From Eudoraea sp. (GTDB lineage Bacteria; Bacteroidota; Bacteroidia; Flavobacteriales; Flavobacteriaceae), in contig JABDRK010000098.1 of NCBI GenBank assembly GCA_013041785.1, positions 1 to 6,364 on the forward strand: a DNA stretch of 6,364 nucleotides, given 5' to 3'. The translations under genes were made by a program, and so were the position numbers. Within the stretch, counting starts at the first letter, position 1, and the number at the start of each line of letters is the position of its first letter. Under the pieces are notes generated by a model. It was not told the DNA's origin and did not search any database. It was given only the letters and a program-made list of their open reading frames with translations. Positions 5,794 through 6,364 of the stretch are shown here, one piece after another.

Positions 5794-6364
5794 TTAATTC
5801 CAGAAAAGGGCGTAAATGGCCGAAATAATGATCATGACTGCAAATGCCCCAATATTGAATTTTGGACTGGTTGCAAAGGTTTTTCTTGAAACAGGAATCC
5901 CTTTTGGATCATTAGCTCCTTTATTTTGAGCCAAGCTTACCAGTACGATAACCAGCATGGAGAGCAGGCAGGTATATCCCATTTGATCTAAAAAAGGGAC
6001 GTTTACAAAAAATGCACTGTCTGCCCAGCCATTAGGGGCAATTTTGAAGTACAAGGCAATAGGAATAGACACCAATGCGCCTGCAATTGCACCTTTGTTG
6101 GTTGTTTTTTTCCAGAATAACCCTAAAACAAATACCGCCAGGATACCCGGACTTACTAAACCGGTATATTCCTGTATAAACTGAAAGGCCTGGTCAATTC
6201 CTCCTAATAATGGCGCCATGATACAGGCAATGATCAAAGCTACTGCTGCAGAAATACGACCGACATTTACAGTAGTTTTATCCGAGGCATTTTTATTGAT
6301 GTATTGCTTATAGATATCCATAGTAAAAATGGTTGAAGTAGAGTTCAGCATAGAAGCCAATGAG
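5794..6364 (-). CDS. Sodium/solute symporter (SSS family, SGLT-like), C-terminal fragment
   Basis: This is the C-terminal part of an inner-membrane Na+-coupled symporter. About 190 codons are present and the 5' part lies beyond position 6364; SSS proteins usually have over 500 residues. The first in-window codons read S-L-A-S-M-L-N-S-T-S-T-I-F-T-M-D-I-Y, which closely resembles the TM8 and following region of human SGLT1 (NSASTLFTMDIY, from memory); TM8 contributes to the Na2 sodium site in this family. Counting from the TTG codon at 6360, hydrophobic segments lie near residues 34-54, 66-83, 91-107, 129-144 and 169-187. The segment F-I-Q-E-Y-T-G (Gln63, codon 6174-6172) aligns with the SGLT segment whose Gln (hSGLT1 Q457, vSGLT Q428) contacts sugar, which favours a sugar or sugar-like substrate. 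The LGLFWKKT motif is typical. TTG 6360 is an internal Leu, not a start. The family is secure; the substrate is inferred. Confidence 0.93.
   Translation of the reverse strand, partial: SLASMLNSTSTIFTMDIYKQYINKNASDKTTVNVGRISAAVALIIACIMAPLLGGIDQAFQFIQEYTGLVSPGILAVFVLGLFWKKTTNKGAIAGALVSIPIALYFKIAPNGWADSAFFVNVPFLDQMGYTCLLSMLVIVLVSLAQNKGANDPKGIPVSRKTFATSPKFNIGAFAVMIIISAIYALFWN

Overview
The window is chromosomal DNA from a member of the Bacteroidota, most likely a marine Flavobacteriaceae-type bacterium. Three things point there: the protein families (two very large VCBS/ASPIC lipoproteins beside an SGLT-type sodium symporter), the lipoprotein signal peptides with little Shine-Dalgarno signal, and the moderate GC content (a few lines counted by eye suggest mid-40s percent). 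This placement is inference; there is no rRNA or other marker gene to confirm it.

All convincing genes are on the minus strand, so the transcription order runs right to left. Positions 6364-5794 hold the C-terminal third of a sodium/solute symporter (SSS family, SGLT-like) whose 5' part lies outside the window. A 125-bp gap follows, containing an imperfect hairpin but no textbook terminator or promoter. Positions 5668-2372 hold a complete 1098-residue lipoprotein made of two sets of seven calcium-binding FG-GAP/VCBS motifs on either side of an ASPIC/UnbV domain. A second protein of the same architecture starts at 2375, overlapping the first stop codon in ATGA. It is open through position 1, so the window holds its first 791 codons. 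I expect roughly 300 more codons downstream.

The two large proteins are clearly paralogues, and the overlap implies that they are made from one message in coupled fashion. The likely picture is a pair of exported, lipid-anchored, calcium-loaded double beta-propeller proteins at the cell envelope, encoded next to an inner-membrane sodium-driven sugar-type symporter. A role in capturing or handling glycans or other extracellular ligands fits this context, but the sequence does not prove it. No RNA genes, insertion sequences, CRISPR arrays, attachment sites or origins were seen. The many plus-strand open frames are shadows of the Asp/Gly/Asn-rich minus-strand coding sequence.
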